Positions 35,075-45,461 of a DNA stretch of 64,000 nt are shown piece after piece. Source of the stretch: Spirodela intermedia (Eukaryota > Streptophyta > Magnoliopsida > Alismatales > Araceae). The translations under genes and the position numbers were made by a program. Under the pieces are notes generated by a model, which was not told the origin of the DNA, did not search any database, and was given only the letters and a program-made list of their open reading frames with translations. The stretch is from the NCBI GenBank assembly GCA_902729315.2, contig LR746269.1, positions 5,611,501-5,675,500 on the forward strand, written 5' to 3'. Within the stretch, counting starts at the first letter, position 1. The number at the start of each line of letters is the position of its first letter.

Positions 35075-38000
35075 CTATCCCAGAACCGTCAATTTTTACA
35101 TTATTAGAATTGAGAGTACCCGAAATAATGATCCGACATCACTCTGATGCTCATTTTCTTTTCCTTTCTCAAGCAACTGCTAGTATTCTCTTCGATGTTC
35201 AATCAACCTGGAGTTGATTCTATCATGTTTCAAGGCAGAGAGATAACCTACGATCTACTTGTCATGATTCCGAACCTTGCTCACCCTAGTCTTGAATGTA
35301 ATATTGCTTCCTATACACGTGTCTCAGTTCTCTCAGAGAGGCCATAATTTTAGAGGATGGTCAAGAACCCTAATTTTTAATATGCATGGTTCTCATTGAT
35401 AGTTCTACACCAGAATCTCTCTCTCGGTTCCAACTGCGCCTTCCGGTTGTTTTGACTTGATTTTATTTTCTAAACAACAGGCGATGATGCTCTTTTTGGT
35501 CTGAACCTCCAGAATTCGTGGCATTCGAATCGAAGCTCGGCAACATCAATTTCTTCAGGTTATGATATTTTTTTTCTCAGATCTGTGTCAGCATGGCGGT
35601 AACTTTTCTGACAAAATTGGCAGCAGAAAATCATCTCCACCTTTGTACCTTTCCTCTTTTTCTCATCTCCCTTTCTGAGCACTTACAACATCAGCTCATT
35701 GTAAACAATATATATTTATCATGAATATACAAATTTTCAGGTGACCTTAGTAGACATTATTTCATGATGCATAATTTATTTTTTATTAAAAAAATTCTGC
35801 GCTTCATAAAAATAATATAATGCTTATATTTATTTCTATCCACATACCTCTTGCATTTTATTTTTTTAAAGTATATTGTTATGTCTCTTTTTCTGTCTGA
35901 TTAATTCGACGAAAATCTTCAAAAGTCTTCTTAAATCTGTTAAATCTCTCGGCCAGATGTGCAGCAATTATCCCCACCATTTACCTGGTAGATCTGACGG
36001 TGATAACCCAGATGATGAAGTGTCAAGAACTCCCATAGTAAGCGATCAATAGCCTTCTCATGGTATCCTTGATTGTGTGTGTGTTTTCTGGCCTCTTTGT
36101 TATGACCATTTCCACTGCAAGAACTCTGTAGCTGTACACGTCATCCAGGGTCTGTTGACTTTTACCCACTTCTTACTCCGATTTCATGAGATGAATAAAA
36201 TGTGAGACACAAGTATAGTCCAAAACCCAAAGTTTTCGAGAAATCAGATGTATTTTATCTCGTAGAACTTGTTTTCCCTTTTCGCTATTTTATGAAACCG
36301 ATTATGGAATTAGTACATTGACTCTGTTAATTTTCTGTTCAATGTTCTTGGCAGTCGTGATGTTTTGGTTCCTGTTTGTGTGCTTTCAAATGTGTTGGGT
36401 AGAACTATATCTTATTATGGTAATCAGCCACTTTACTTTATTAAGAAAAAAAAAAGATAAAGATGGAATTTCTTTTAAAAAGTCAACTGCTCACTTTGGT
36501 CTACGTTTCATGTCAGCAGGGCTTTTTTTTGGCATGACCGAAGTTACCAGACCTAATCATTTACTGATGACAGATCCACCTCCCATACGTTTTTCAGTTT
36601 TATGAGCTCGATGGGAATCATTCCGGTCAGTAGAAAGCCCTACTGCTTGATCTAGCAGCAAGTCAACCACTTAACAAGATCCTCACATTTCGGGTAAGTC
36701 AACCTTTGAATGAGAAATTCCCTTATAGTTCTGGTAAAGGAGAGTTTTCTTTTTTTTTTTTCGTGAGATGAAATATGCGATTGTTTCGAAAGGAGGCATG
36801 TTGACCCAGGATCCTTCATTTGGCATGGATTCAAGTGAGGGAAATAGAGGGGGAGAGTAACTCCCTTGAAGAGATTATTAGAATCATGGAGTCTCTTCTA
36901 GTATGAATGATGTGAAAAATGCTGACATTTTGACTTTTGACTTTTGAAGGACAAAGAATACTTATTTTTGCCGTAAGTTATGAGGACCATATTAGAAATT
37001 CAGAAAACTACAACATCTATTTTCTGGTTTTCTATTAGAAACAAACAGATTGTGAAAAACAAAAGACAAAAAATAATCCGAAATTTAAAATTCTAGATAT
37101 TTTTTTCTCACATTTCAATCCCCTAGACATATATTATTGAAATATAAAATTACAACTATAAAGAAGATAGTTTTGATTTATTTTTAACAAATTTATTATT
37201 GCTAAAAATATAATTAAAAATAGAAAATATAATTGTCAGAACTATCTAATTTACAAATTTCTTACATCATATTGCATCCACGAAAAAATAAATCAGTTAG
37301 ATTTATTAATACCAAAAGATACTAAAAAGATTATTATTGAGTCAAAAGAATGATCTAGTAGTATGAAATGTTGGAATATTCCTTAGATACATGATAGATA
37401 ACATGAATTTGATTTTATAGATTTTTGCTTCATGATTTTGATGGATAATATTTACTTGATGTGAAAATTTGATTGATCGTTTGAGTTTAATGTAAATTTT
37501 TGCACCTTGATCTATAAGACTTGTGAGAGAAATCACTTATTTTTTTTAAAAAAGAAAATAAGAGAGAGCAATAGAAAAAATCTAGAAACAAAAAGTACAC
37601 ATGGAGGATGTGAGATATCATTCTCATTGTCGAAAATCACATATAGAAAAATACTTTTTGTAAAATAAATAGATAAAGTGAAAGCCTTGAAAATGAAGAA
37701 TATACATGAAGGGTGTGAGACATCATTATTATTGTCAAAATTTGTCTATAGAAAAAGCTACTTATCCACTATATATATAAATAAATATATTACAAACTTA
37801 AAAAATTAAGCTATAGAAAAAAGAAAATAAATGATTAATATTATTTTTGGATGAATATTAATAATTGAAACATCTTGTAAACATATTTATGAGTGAAGAA
37901 GTGATAAAGCTGTGAAAAAAAGAAGTAAAGTCTAGATTATTATTCCAAGGACTACTTAAAAATTTAAGTGCTTGACATCATTCTTAAATACTTGATATAA

Positions 38001-38137
38001 GAATTCAAAGTATCTAAAGGAGCATTATTTTTAATTAGATTTTTTTGTGTGTATTAAAATATGATATTTGAGATTTGTTAATTTTTATTTTTGTAATTCT
38101 ATTGCTAAGGGACTAAAATAATTTAAGTTGAGAGGTG
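35075..38137. other. 3' flank of GTD gene, then AT-rich repeat DNA
   Basis: Up to about 36700 there are gene-flank-like stretches with isolated exon-like pieces (for example near 36600-36690, ending in GGTAAGTC) that I could not join to a gene. From 36900 the DNA is very AT-rich. Two diverged copies of an about 110 bp unit lie at about 37590-37790 (ACATG.AGG.TGTGAGA.ATCATT). The last bases before 38138 (AAGTTGAGAGGTG) are purine-rich, like a polypurine tract before a 3' LTR. Confidence 0.4.
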
Positions 38138-39740
38138 TGATAAGTCTTTATTATCATGACTTAATAATTAGTAAATAATATAGTTTTAGTCTTAACTCAT
38201 GATAAATAGACTTATAATTATGTTAACTTGTGAAAAGTAGTTTTTAGTTGATTAACATGAAATTTTGGATAATTATGTAATTTTTTATAAATTTATATAA
38301 TTTTATAGTCTTATTTTTTAGATAAATAAAGAAAAAGAAATAAAAATAAAAATGTAGCCAAACAAGGGGGCTCACTAGTCAGTCGGGCTCGCAAGCGAGT
38401 CAAAAGCACAGTTGAGGGGAGTTGCAAGCAGGGGCTCAAGCGGCTAAGATCGATGAGGAAATGCGTACATCACTCCCCTTTCACGTCATCGGTAGTCAGT
38501 CGATTGTGGGGCAAGAAGTAGTCGTATATACAAGAGAAAGGGACTCATTGCTTACAAATGTGATATTAGTATTTATTCACCTAAATTTCGGTGCACAAGC
38601 AATGTGGGACTAAACTCGCGTCACACCTTCCCCTGAAAAGCTTCAAAGGCGAGCAATTGGTGCGGGTTCAAATCCTCTCAAAGCCAAAGCTTGTATTTTT
38701 TATTTGATTATCGTGATTTTTCTGCAGATCATCGGTAAAGGATTAAGCCACTAGAATCGTTGGATCATCAGCAAAAATCTCATCAACGAGATTCTTGAAG
38801 CATTCTTACTAAAATTGCTGAATGATTCACGATAAAATGATCACAGATTCATCGAGTAAAGCATCTCTGATTGATCGACGAACAAATCGTCGTTGGGAAG
38901 AGCAAGATCTGCTGGGAGACGAGTCGTCACCTCTTAAGAGCGTACTAGATGTGATGAAGAACCTTCTCTTGTTAGGTGAACCTAAGGATGAAGCTCTCTG
39001 TCATGCACTCCACCTCCATTTAATTCCTCTTCGTTGGGTGACAGCCACTAGAGAGCAGCAAAGTCACTATTTTTTCACTCCGTCGGGTGACAACTGTCGG
39101 AGACGATTCGACAACTCATTTCATTGATTTCTAGACTTTGTAAGAAGATTTAGAGATTGCCCACGTTGACACTACAAGATGATCCTCCCGAATGCTCAAG
39201 ATTCTGGTGCATCGTCGTTGTGACATTAGAATTCTATTTTCCTACTTTCAACTTAATTTATGCTTCATTTAGTAATAACTTGTGTGATTTAAATTTACTA
39301 AGTTATACTTCATTCAATTACAATTCTTCCGGCTTTTACAAATTTTAATTTGATCAATTAAATCATTTGTAATCACTTATGTAAGAATCGTTAGGTATAA
39401 CTCTATTTCTATTCGATTCACGTTTATTGGGTGTTGATGTCATCTTGACATCTGCACCCTTATTTCTCTTTTTCATAAATTTTAAATATATTTTATTTTC
39501 ATTTCCTAATATTAAATTCATAGAAAATCATATTCTTTGAGGAAAATTGTGAATAATTACTCAATATTATATTACATCCCTATGATCAACTTGAAAAATT
39601 ACCACTAGTTTTAGAAGTTTTATTAAATTATAATTGATATATTTATTTACAAATACTTCTAAATATTTGAAAATTAGTATTTTCTAGTTTTATAAATTTT
39701 AAAGTTACGTGATTTACTAAACAATTACTAAGTCACGTCA
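38138..39740 (+). mobile_element. LTR, family copy A, plus orientation
   Basis: The copy begins TGATAAGTCTTTATTATCATG and ends AAGTCACGTCA, so it has TG...CA ends and the same terminal blocks as copies B and C on the other strand. It is 1603 bp, with a TATA-like GTATATAC near 38523 and a tRNA-like B box GGTTCAAATCC at 38665-38675. No matching 5 bp direct repeat flanks it (AGGTG against CTATC) and no primer site follows it. It is therefore probably a 3' LTR whose internal region lay upstream, or a broken copy. Confidence 0.75.
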
Positions 39741-39894
39741 CTATCATACCTCGATTATCTTTCTTCACATAAAAATTAATACACTGATGACTCTCTATTA
39801 ATGACCATATGGCCATCACTAGACACCACGTATGTTTTAGGTATCATTATTGTCACACAACTTCAAGGAACAAAATTATGGATCAATTATTTCT

Positions 39895-40700
39895 CTATAG
39901 TGTTGTTACTATGAAATGTTGGAACTAACTCTTAAGGAATTGGTTGCCCATATTTCATCCTCCTCTATATCTCATACCCCTAGAGATCTTCAAGAGAGTC
40001 TTTGATTCATCGTAGAGCTCTAGGGGTAGCCCTTACCTACGTATGTCCATAGTGTACATATTATGGGAGATATGGAAGGGATGAAATATCTCTCATTTTG
40101 CAAGTCAGCCGATGTGTGCCTTAAAGATTATGAGGCACGTCACATAATGGTTGTGAAGTGCCCATCCTCTAGTGTTGCCTGTTGCGACATGCTTGGCCTT
40201 TGTTTGTGAGGCACTCAAGACTCGAGGAATTCCAATCTTACGGACATATACACAGATCACTATGTGGATCGTCTATTGGAGACCACCACCGATAGAACAC
40301 CTAAAGCTCAATGTGGATGGGGCAGTACGTAAGAACCCTAGACCTACAAGGGGAGGAGGCATCTTACGAGACCATATAAAGAGGATTATCTTTGCCTTTT
40401 CCCACTATTACAACGTTCACACTAACACAACAACAGAGGCTATGACAATCCATGATGGTTTGCTCCTTTATGAGGAATACAACCTACATGGTATCGTCTT
40501 AGAATCCAACTCTATAGTATTAGTTGAAATAGTGCGTGCATGTACTTATTCCCATTGACGACTTAAGAGCACTTGGATGAATATCATATACTGTCGTGAG
40601 AGGATCAGTGCTATCACACACCAGTTGTATGAGGAGAATCAAACTACAGACTTGCTTGCTACATATACAATATGCACCTATCTAAGCTCTATTTTCATCT
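39895..40700 (+). mobile_element. LINE remnant: RNase H-like C-terminal domain
   Basis: A decayed frame includes an open stretch of 128 residues at 40172-40558. It reads VYWRPPPIEHLKLNVDGAVR, then GGGILRDHIKRI, TTTEAMTIHDGLLL and LESNSIVLVEIV. This is the RVT_3/RNase H-like domain of plant non-LTR retrotransposons, with the 'LNVDGA' and 'EA' blocks. Upstream (around 40050) VYILWEIWK and downstream (HQLYEENQTTDLLA) match the same protein region with stops between. There is no reverse transcriptase domain, so the copy is 5'-truncated or broken. Confidence 0.8.
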
Positions 40701-41135
40701 CTTGGTAGGATATGCCTACAAACACTCAAGGTAGACATTACTTAGAGTGACTCGGCATATCAGCACTACGCATTGGGCGAAAACTTCTACCTGCCACACC
40801 TAGATAGTGACGTATCTCTTGGAGCAATTCAACGTCTATGTCAATACAAGGCGAACGACAAGGCGCATTATGATCCACCTGAGTACATCACTTTTAATCA
40901 TTACTCTCCTCATAATCACCTCACATCTACTATCTATCACCCTTAGATAGTGAGGATACAAAACTACCAGCACATGTTAGCATCTGCCTACTTTTGAACT
41001 ATAAGTCTATAGCACATCAAACCTACCAAACTAGTTGTGAATCATCATCCCAGCACCTCTCTTAAGATCTCATTAGTACTATCAGCCAACTTGAACCCAC
41101 AAGAAGGTAAGGATCTATATCCATAGGATTGATCA

Positions 41136-41166
<31 letters not shown>

Positions 41167-42257
41167 AACAAAAAAAAAAGAAAAAAAAGAAGAAAAAAAG
41201 AGAGAGGTAGCCTACTTCTCTTCCCGAAATCATTAGCCCACTATACATAAAATCATGGGTAATTAGTCGAGAGTGAGGGAAGAGGCCCTCATAAAAAAAA
41301 AGAAAAAAAAAGAAAAAAAAGAGGCAACTTACTTCCCTTCCCAGAATCACTAGCCCAATACTAAAAAGGGAATTACCCTTGTACACAAAATCATGGGCAA
41401 TTAGTGGAGGGTGAGAGAAGAGATCCTTAAAAAAAAAAAAAGAGAGAAAGAAGAGAGAGAGAATAAGAGAAAAGAAGAGAGTTAGAAAGAGAAAGTAAGT
41501 CATTCCTCGTGAGGTGAAAGGTCTCCTATATACTTAGAGGAAGTACGACAACTAATGGTACTAGCAAGATCTTGGCAAGAGGGACTAGACACGTGAAACC
41601 TAAGAAGGGAAGTTCATATTTAGGCTTATTCTTATGCTCCAACATAGTTTTGTCCTCCTCAATACCTCAACAATTCTTTCCTCACCACTTCATATCATTT
41701 TATCTATTTCTTAGAACCACTTACTACAACAAACTGTTGTCTTACATGAACACCTCATGGTGCACAACATGGAGGGCTCTACTCCCTACTATTATTGAGT
41801 GAATTTTTCAATGTCATGGATTGAATGGCTCCACTACTTCAATCCAAATCATCCACCTTCTTCAAACATTTTGAACAGAATGAAGTTTCTCTCCACTATT
41901 GTCACATTCTCCATTCAAAAGAGGTATATAATCTTCCATCTCCTTCTCACCTTTTGTGCAAATGAGATCTCACTCATGTAACTTCAGAATGAGGTGAAAC
42001 TTCTAGCATGAAATTAATTTTTCTTTTTCTAAAAAAAAAAACCCTAAACCCTAAACTCTATAAAAAATCAATAAATTCAAGGGAAAAAGTTTAATAATTG
42101 TTACCCTCCTTCAGTATGCTCTAGTCTTTGCCTTGCTTATTTTTGTTTCCTTTTTTCTTAAAAAAAAAAATTAGCAAGAAAAAGATAAAATAAGAGTTAA
42201 TTTTTTTTTTGTGTACTTTAAGAGAAAAATAGAAAAATACTAAATATTATACAATAC
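40701..42257. other. Repeat DNA between LINE remnant and LTR copy B
   Basis: It contains a tandem duplication of A/GA-rich plus unique sequence at about 41160-41450. The last part, read on the minus strand, should be the start of the internal region of the element whose 5' LTR is copy B. No gag or pol protein is readable. A short run of CCCTAAA units lies near 42042-42056. Confidence 0.4.
41160..41450. repeat. Diverged tandem repeat, about 125 bp unit
   Basis: Blocks such as CTTCTCTTCCCGAAATCATTAG and ACTTCCCTTCCCAGAATCACTAG, and CATAAAATCATGGGTAATTAGT and CACAAAATCATGGGCAATTAGT, recur. Between them are poly-A/GA tracts at about 41168-41208, 41295-41322 and 41429-41462. Confidence 0.75.
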
Positions 42258-42280
42258 ATCCCCAGCAACAACGCCAAAAT
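42258..42280 (-). other. Primer binding site, tRNA-Asp type
   Basis: Directly after the CACGTCA end of copy B, the minus strand reads ATTTTGGCGTTGTTGCTGGGGA. This resembles the complement of a plant tRNA-Asp 3' end (TGGCGCCGTTGCCGGGGA) with three transitions (C to T), as in several gypsy lineages. It marks copy B as a 5' LTR. Confidence 0.65.
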
Positions 42281-44470
42281 TGACGTGACTTAGTCGTTCT
42301 ATAGTAAATCACGTAAATTTAAATTTTCTAAAACTAGAAAATATGAATTTTTGAATATTTAAAAGTATTTCTGAAAAATATATCAATTATAGTTCAATAA
42401 AACTTCCAAAAATAGCAATAGTTTTGCATGTCAATCACAAAAATTTAATATAATACTAGGTAATTATTCAGAATGTTTCTCAAAGAATACTATTTTCTAT
42501 GAATTTCATACTAGAAAATGAAAATAAAATATATTTAAAATTCACAAAAAAAGAAAATAAGGGTGCAGATGTCAGGATGATGTCAGCACTCAGCAAATGC
42601 AAATCGGGTAGAAATAGAGTTCCATCCGGTGATTCTTACGTAAGTGATTACATATAATTTAATTGATCAAATTAAGATCTAAAAAAATAGAAGAATCGTA
42701 ATTGAATGAAATATATCTTTGTAAATTTAAATCATACAAGTTATCACTAAATGAAGTGGAAAGTAAGTTGAAAAATAAGAAAACAGAGTTCTGACGTTGC
42801 GACAACGATGCGTCGGTGATGCATCGAAATCTTGAGTGTTCAGGAGGATCGTCGTGTAGTGTCCATGGCCTTGAAGTCTCTACTTGGACAAGGATGATGT
42901 GAGTAATCTCTAGATCTCCTTGCAAAGTCTAGAGATCAGTGAAATGAGTCGTTGAATTATCTCCAATAGCTATCACCCAGCAGAGCAAAAAAATAGTGAC
43001 TTTATAGCTCTCTAGGGGCTATCACCCGATAGAGAAGAGTTGAATGGAGGTGGGGTGCGTGTCAAAGAGTGAAAAAATAGAATTGAATGAAGTATAGAAG
43101 AATCGTAATTGAATGAAGTATAAAAAGGATGATGTGAGCACTCAACGAATGCGAATCAGGTAGAAATAGAGTTCCATCCGGTGATTCTTACATAAGTGAT
43201 TACATACAATTTAATTGATCAAATTAAGATCTAAAAAAATAGAAGAATTGTAATTGAATGAAGTATATCTTTGTAAATTTAAATCATACAAGTTATCACT
43301 AAATGAAGTGGAAAGTAAGTTGAAAATAAGAAAATAGAGTTCTGACGTCACAACAACGATGCATCGGCGATGCATCAAAATCTTGAGTATTCAGGAGGAT
43401 CGTCGTGTAGTGTCCATGGCCTTGAAGTCTCTGCTTGGACAAGGATGATGTGAGTAATCTCTAGATCTCCTTACAAAGTCTAGAGATCAATGAAATGAGT
43501 CGTTGAATTGTCTCCGACAACTATCACCTAGCAGAGCGAAAAAATAGTGACTTTGCAGCTCTCTAGCGGCTATCACCCGACAGAGAAGAGTTGAATAGAG
43601 GTGGGGCGTGTGTCAAAGAGCTTCATCCTCAAGTTTGTGTAGTAAGAGGAAGCTTTTCATCGCATACAGTATGCTCTCAAGAGGTGGTGACTCGTCTCTT
43701 GGTAGATCGTCCTCTTCCTAATGACGACTTGTTTGTCGATCAATTTGAGATATTTTATTCGATGGATTCGTGATCCTTTTATCGTGAATCATTCAGCAAT
43801 TTTAGTAATAATGCTTTAGAAATCATGTTTATGATATTTTCATCGATGATCCAGCAATTATGACAACTTAATCCTTCACTAGTGATTTACAGGAAAGACG
43901 CGATAATCAGATAAAAAAATATGAGTTCTGGCTCTAGGAGGGTTCAAACCCATGCCGGTTGTTTGCCCTTTTTGGGAAAGGTGTGATGCAGGTTTAGTCT
44001 CACATCGCTTGTGCGTCGAAGTTTCGGGCGAATATATAGTAATGTTACATTTGCAAGTAAATCTCTTTCTCGCATGTGTATGATCATTCCTTGCCCCACA
44101 ACTAGTTGGCCACTAGTGACGTGGAAGGAGAGTGGCGCATATGTGCCCCTATCGATCCAAGCCGTTTGAGCCCCTACTCATGGCTACTCCCTCATTACAC
44201 TTCCGACTCACTTGCGGGCCTAGCTAGCCAACAGGTCTCCTCCATTTTGCTATATTTTTATTTTTATTTCTTTTTCTTTATTTATTTTAAAAGTAAAACT
44301 ATAAAAATTATATAAATTTGTATAAAATTATATAATTATCCAAAAATTCATGTTAATCAATTGAAAACTACTTTGCACACTTTAACACAAATATAAGTTT
44401 ATTTATCATGAATTAAGACTAAAACTATATTATTTACTAATTATTAACTCATGATAATGAAGACTTATCA
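42281..44470 (-). mobile_element. 5' LTR, family copy B, minus orientation
   Basis: On the minus strand it starts TGATAAGTCTTCATTATCATG (44470 leftwards) and ends AGTCACGTCA at 42281, followed by the primer site. The copy is 2190 bp because an internal block of about 552 bp is tandemly duplicated (starts at 42575 and 43127). A TATA-like TATATATTCG lies near 44030 and a B-box-like GGTTTGAACCC at 43940-43950. Compared with copy C, many CpG sites have become TG or CA. The matching 3' LTR was not found. Confidence 0.8.
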
Positions 44471-45456
44471 AGTACTAAGATGCTGAGAAGGGGCTAGGCC
44501 TCAAGGTGTAGTGCACAACCTAGAGTAGTATCATGGTGGGTGACCGTCTAGGAAGGTGATAGGCTCGAGGACCCCTAAGGGGACCCAAAAAAGAAAAAAA
44601 GAAACTTTAAACCCTAAAACCCTAAACCCACCATATATCCTAAGTGGGAGTGTTGCCACTGAATCTCATAAGAACTCCGGAGTTAAGCTTGCTTAGGTTG
44701 AAGCAGTGGCAAGATGGGTGACTTCTTAGAAAGTTCCTTCAAGAGCCACATCTACACCATGCCATTCCTTGATGTATGTCTACACCAATCATTACCAAAA
44801 GTGCTCCTCCTTAGGAAAGTACTTACTGCTGCCCCCAGCCATACACCTTTCCTAGGAAGGGGTTAGGCCTAGGAACCCATCTCCCAAACTCAGAAGGGTA
44901 AAAATGTCTCTCAAAGCTAGAGCAGTACCAAGACCCTAGGAAGGGGCTACGCCTCAAGGCGTAACACACAAGCTAGAGTAGTACTATGGCGAGTAACCCT
45001 TAGGAAGGTGCTAGGCCCAAAGGCCCTTAAGGGGACCAAAAAAAAGAACCATATACCCAACCCTAGATCCAAAGGCTGATAACAAGATAACTCATAGATG
45101 ATTGTCTAAAGTCGTTCAAAGTATGTCTGGACTAAGAGATCACCTTGTTTACAAGTGAGAAGAAGCTCAAATAATTACACAATACAACTAATATTTGTCT
45201 TGTTGATATACATGATCTCCACCATAAGCAAAAGTTGTTTGGGGGATGATATGAGGAAGAGATTTGGCAATAGTCTGCTCAATACTATGAAGCATCTATG
45301 TGATTATGACACAGTCAATTTAGAATAAAGAGTCATAGGTCAAGTCAACGATGGTTGGCAGATTGTTCATCATATGATGAAGCAAACTTTGAGATGTAAG
45401 AAAGTACTTGAAACCCAATGCCCACAATGCATAATAGAGACCAATGAGGAGGTATG
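44471..45456. repeat. Cluster of degenerate 5S rRNA-derived repeats
   Basis: At 44660-44737 the sequence ...AATCTCATAAGAACTCCGGAGTTAAGCTTGCTTAGG...AAGATGGGTGACTTCTTAGAAAGTTC follows plant 5S rRNA, with the A box (AGTTAAGC.TGCTT) and the C box (GATGGGTGAC) recognisable. Partial copies of the 3' half occur at 44523-44557 (GAGTAGTATCATGGTGGGTG...) and 44976-45009 (GAGTAGTACTATGGCGAGTA...). A deleted one lies near 44916-44945. The flank GGGCTAGGCCTCAAGGTGTA recurs with changes at 44490 and 44944. Short CCCTAAA-like units lie at 44610-44628. Such 5S segments are known in Cassandra TRIM elements and 5S-derived SINEs; which applies here is unclear. These are not functional 5S genes. Confidence 0.7.
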
Positions 45457-45461
45457 CTGGC
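45457..45461. repeat. Target-site duplication CTGGC, left side of copy C
   Basis: Identical to 47223-47227 on the other side of the LTR, the size expected for LTR-retrotransposon integration. Confidence 0.85.

Noticed and set aside
44660-44737. Possible functional 5S rRNA gene
   Set aside because: Too many changes from plant 5S, missing 5' part, and embedded among partial copies.
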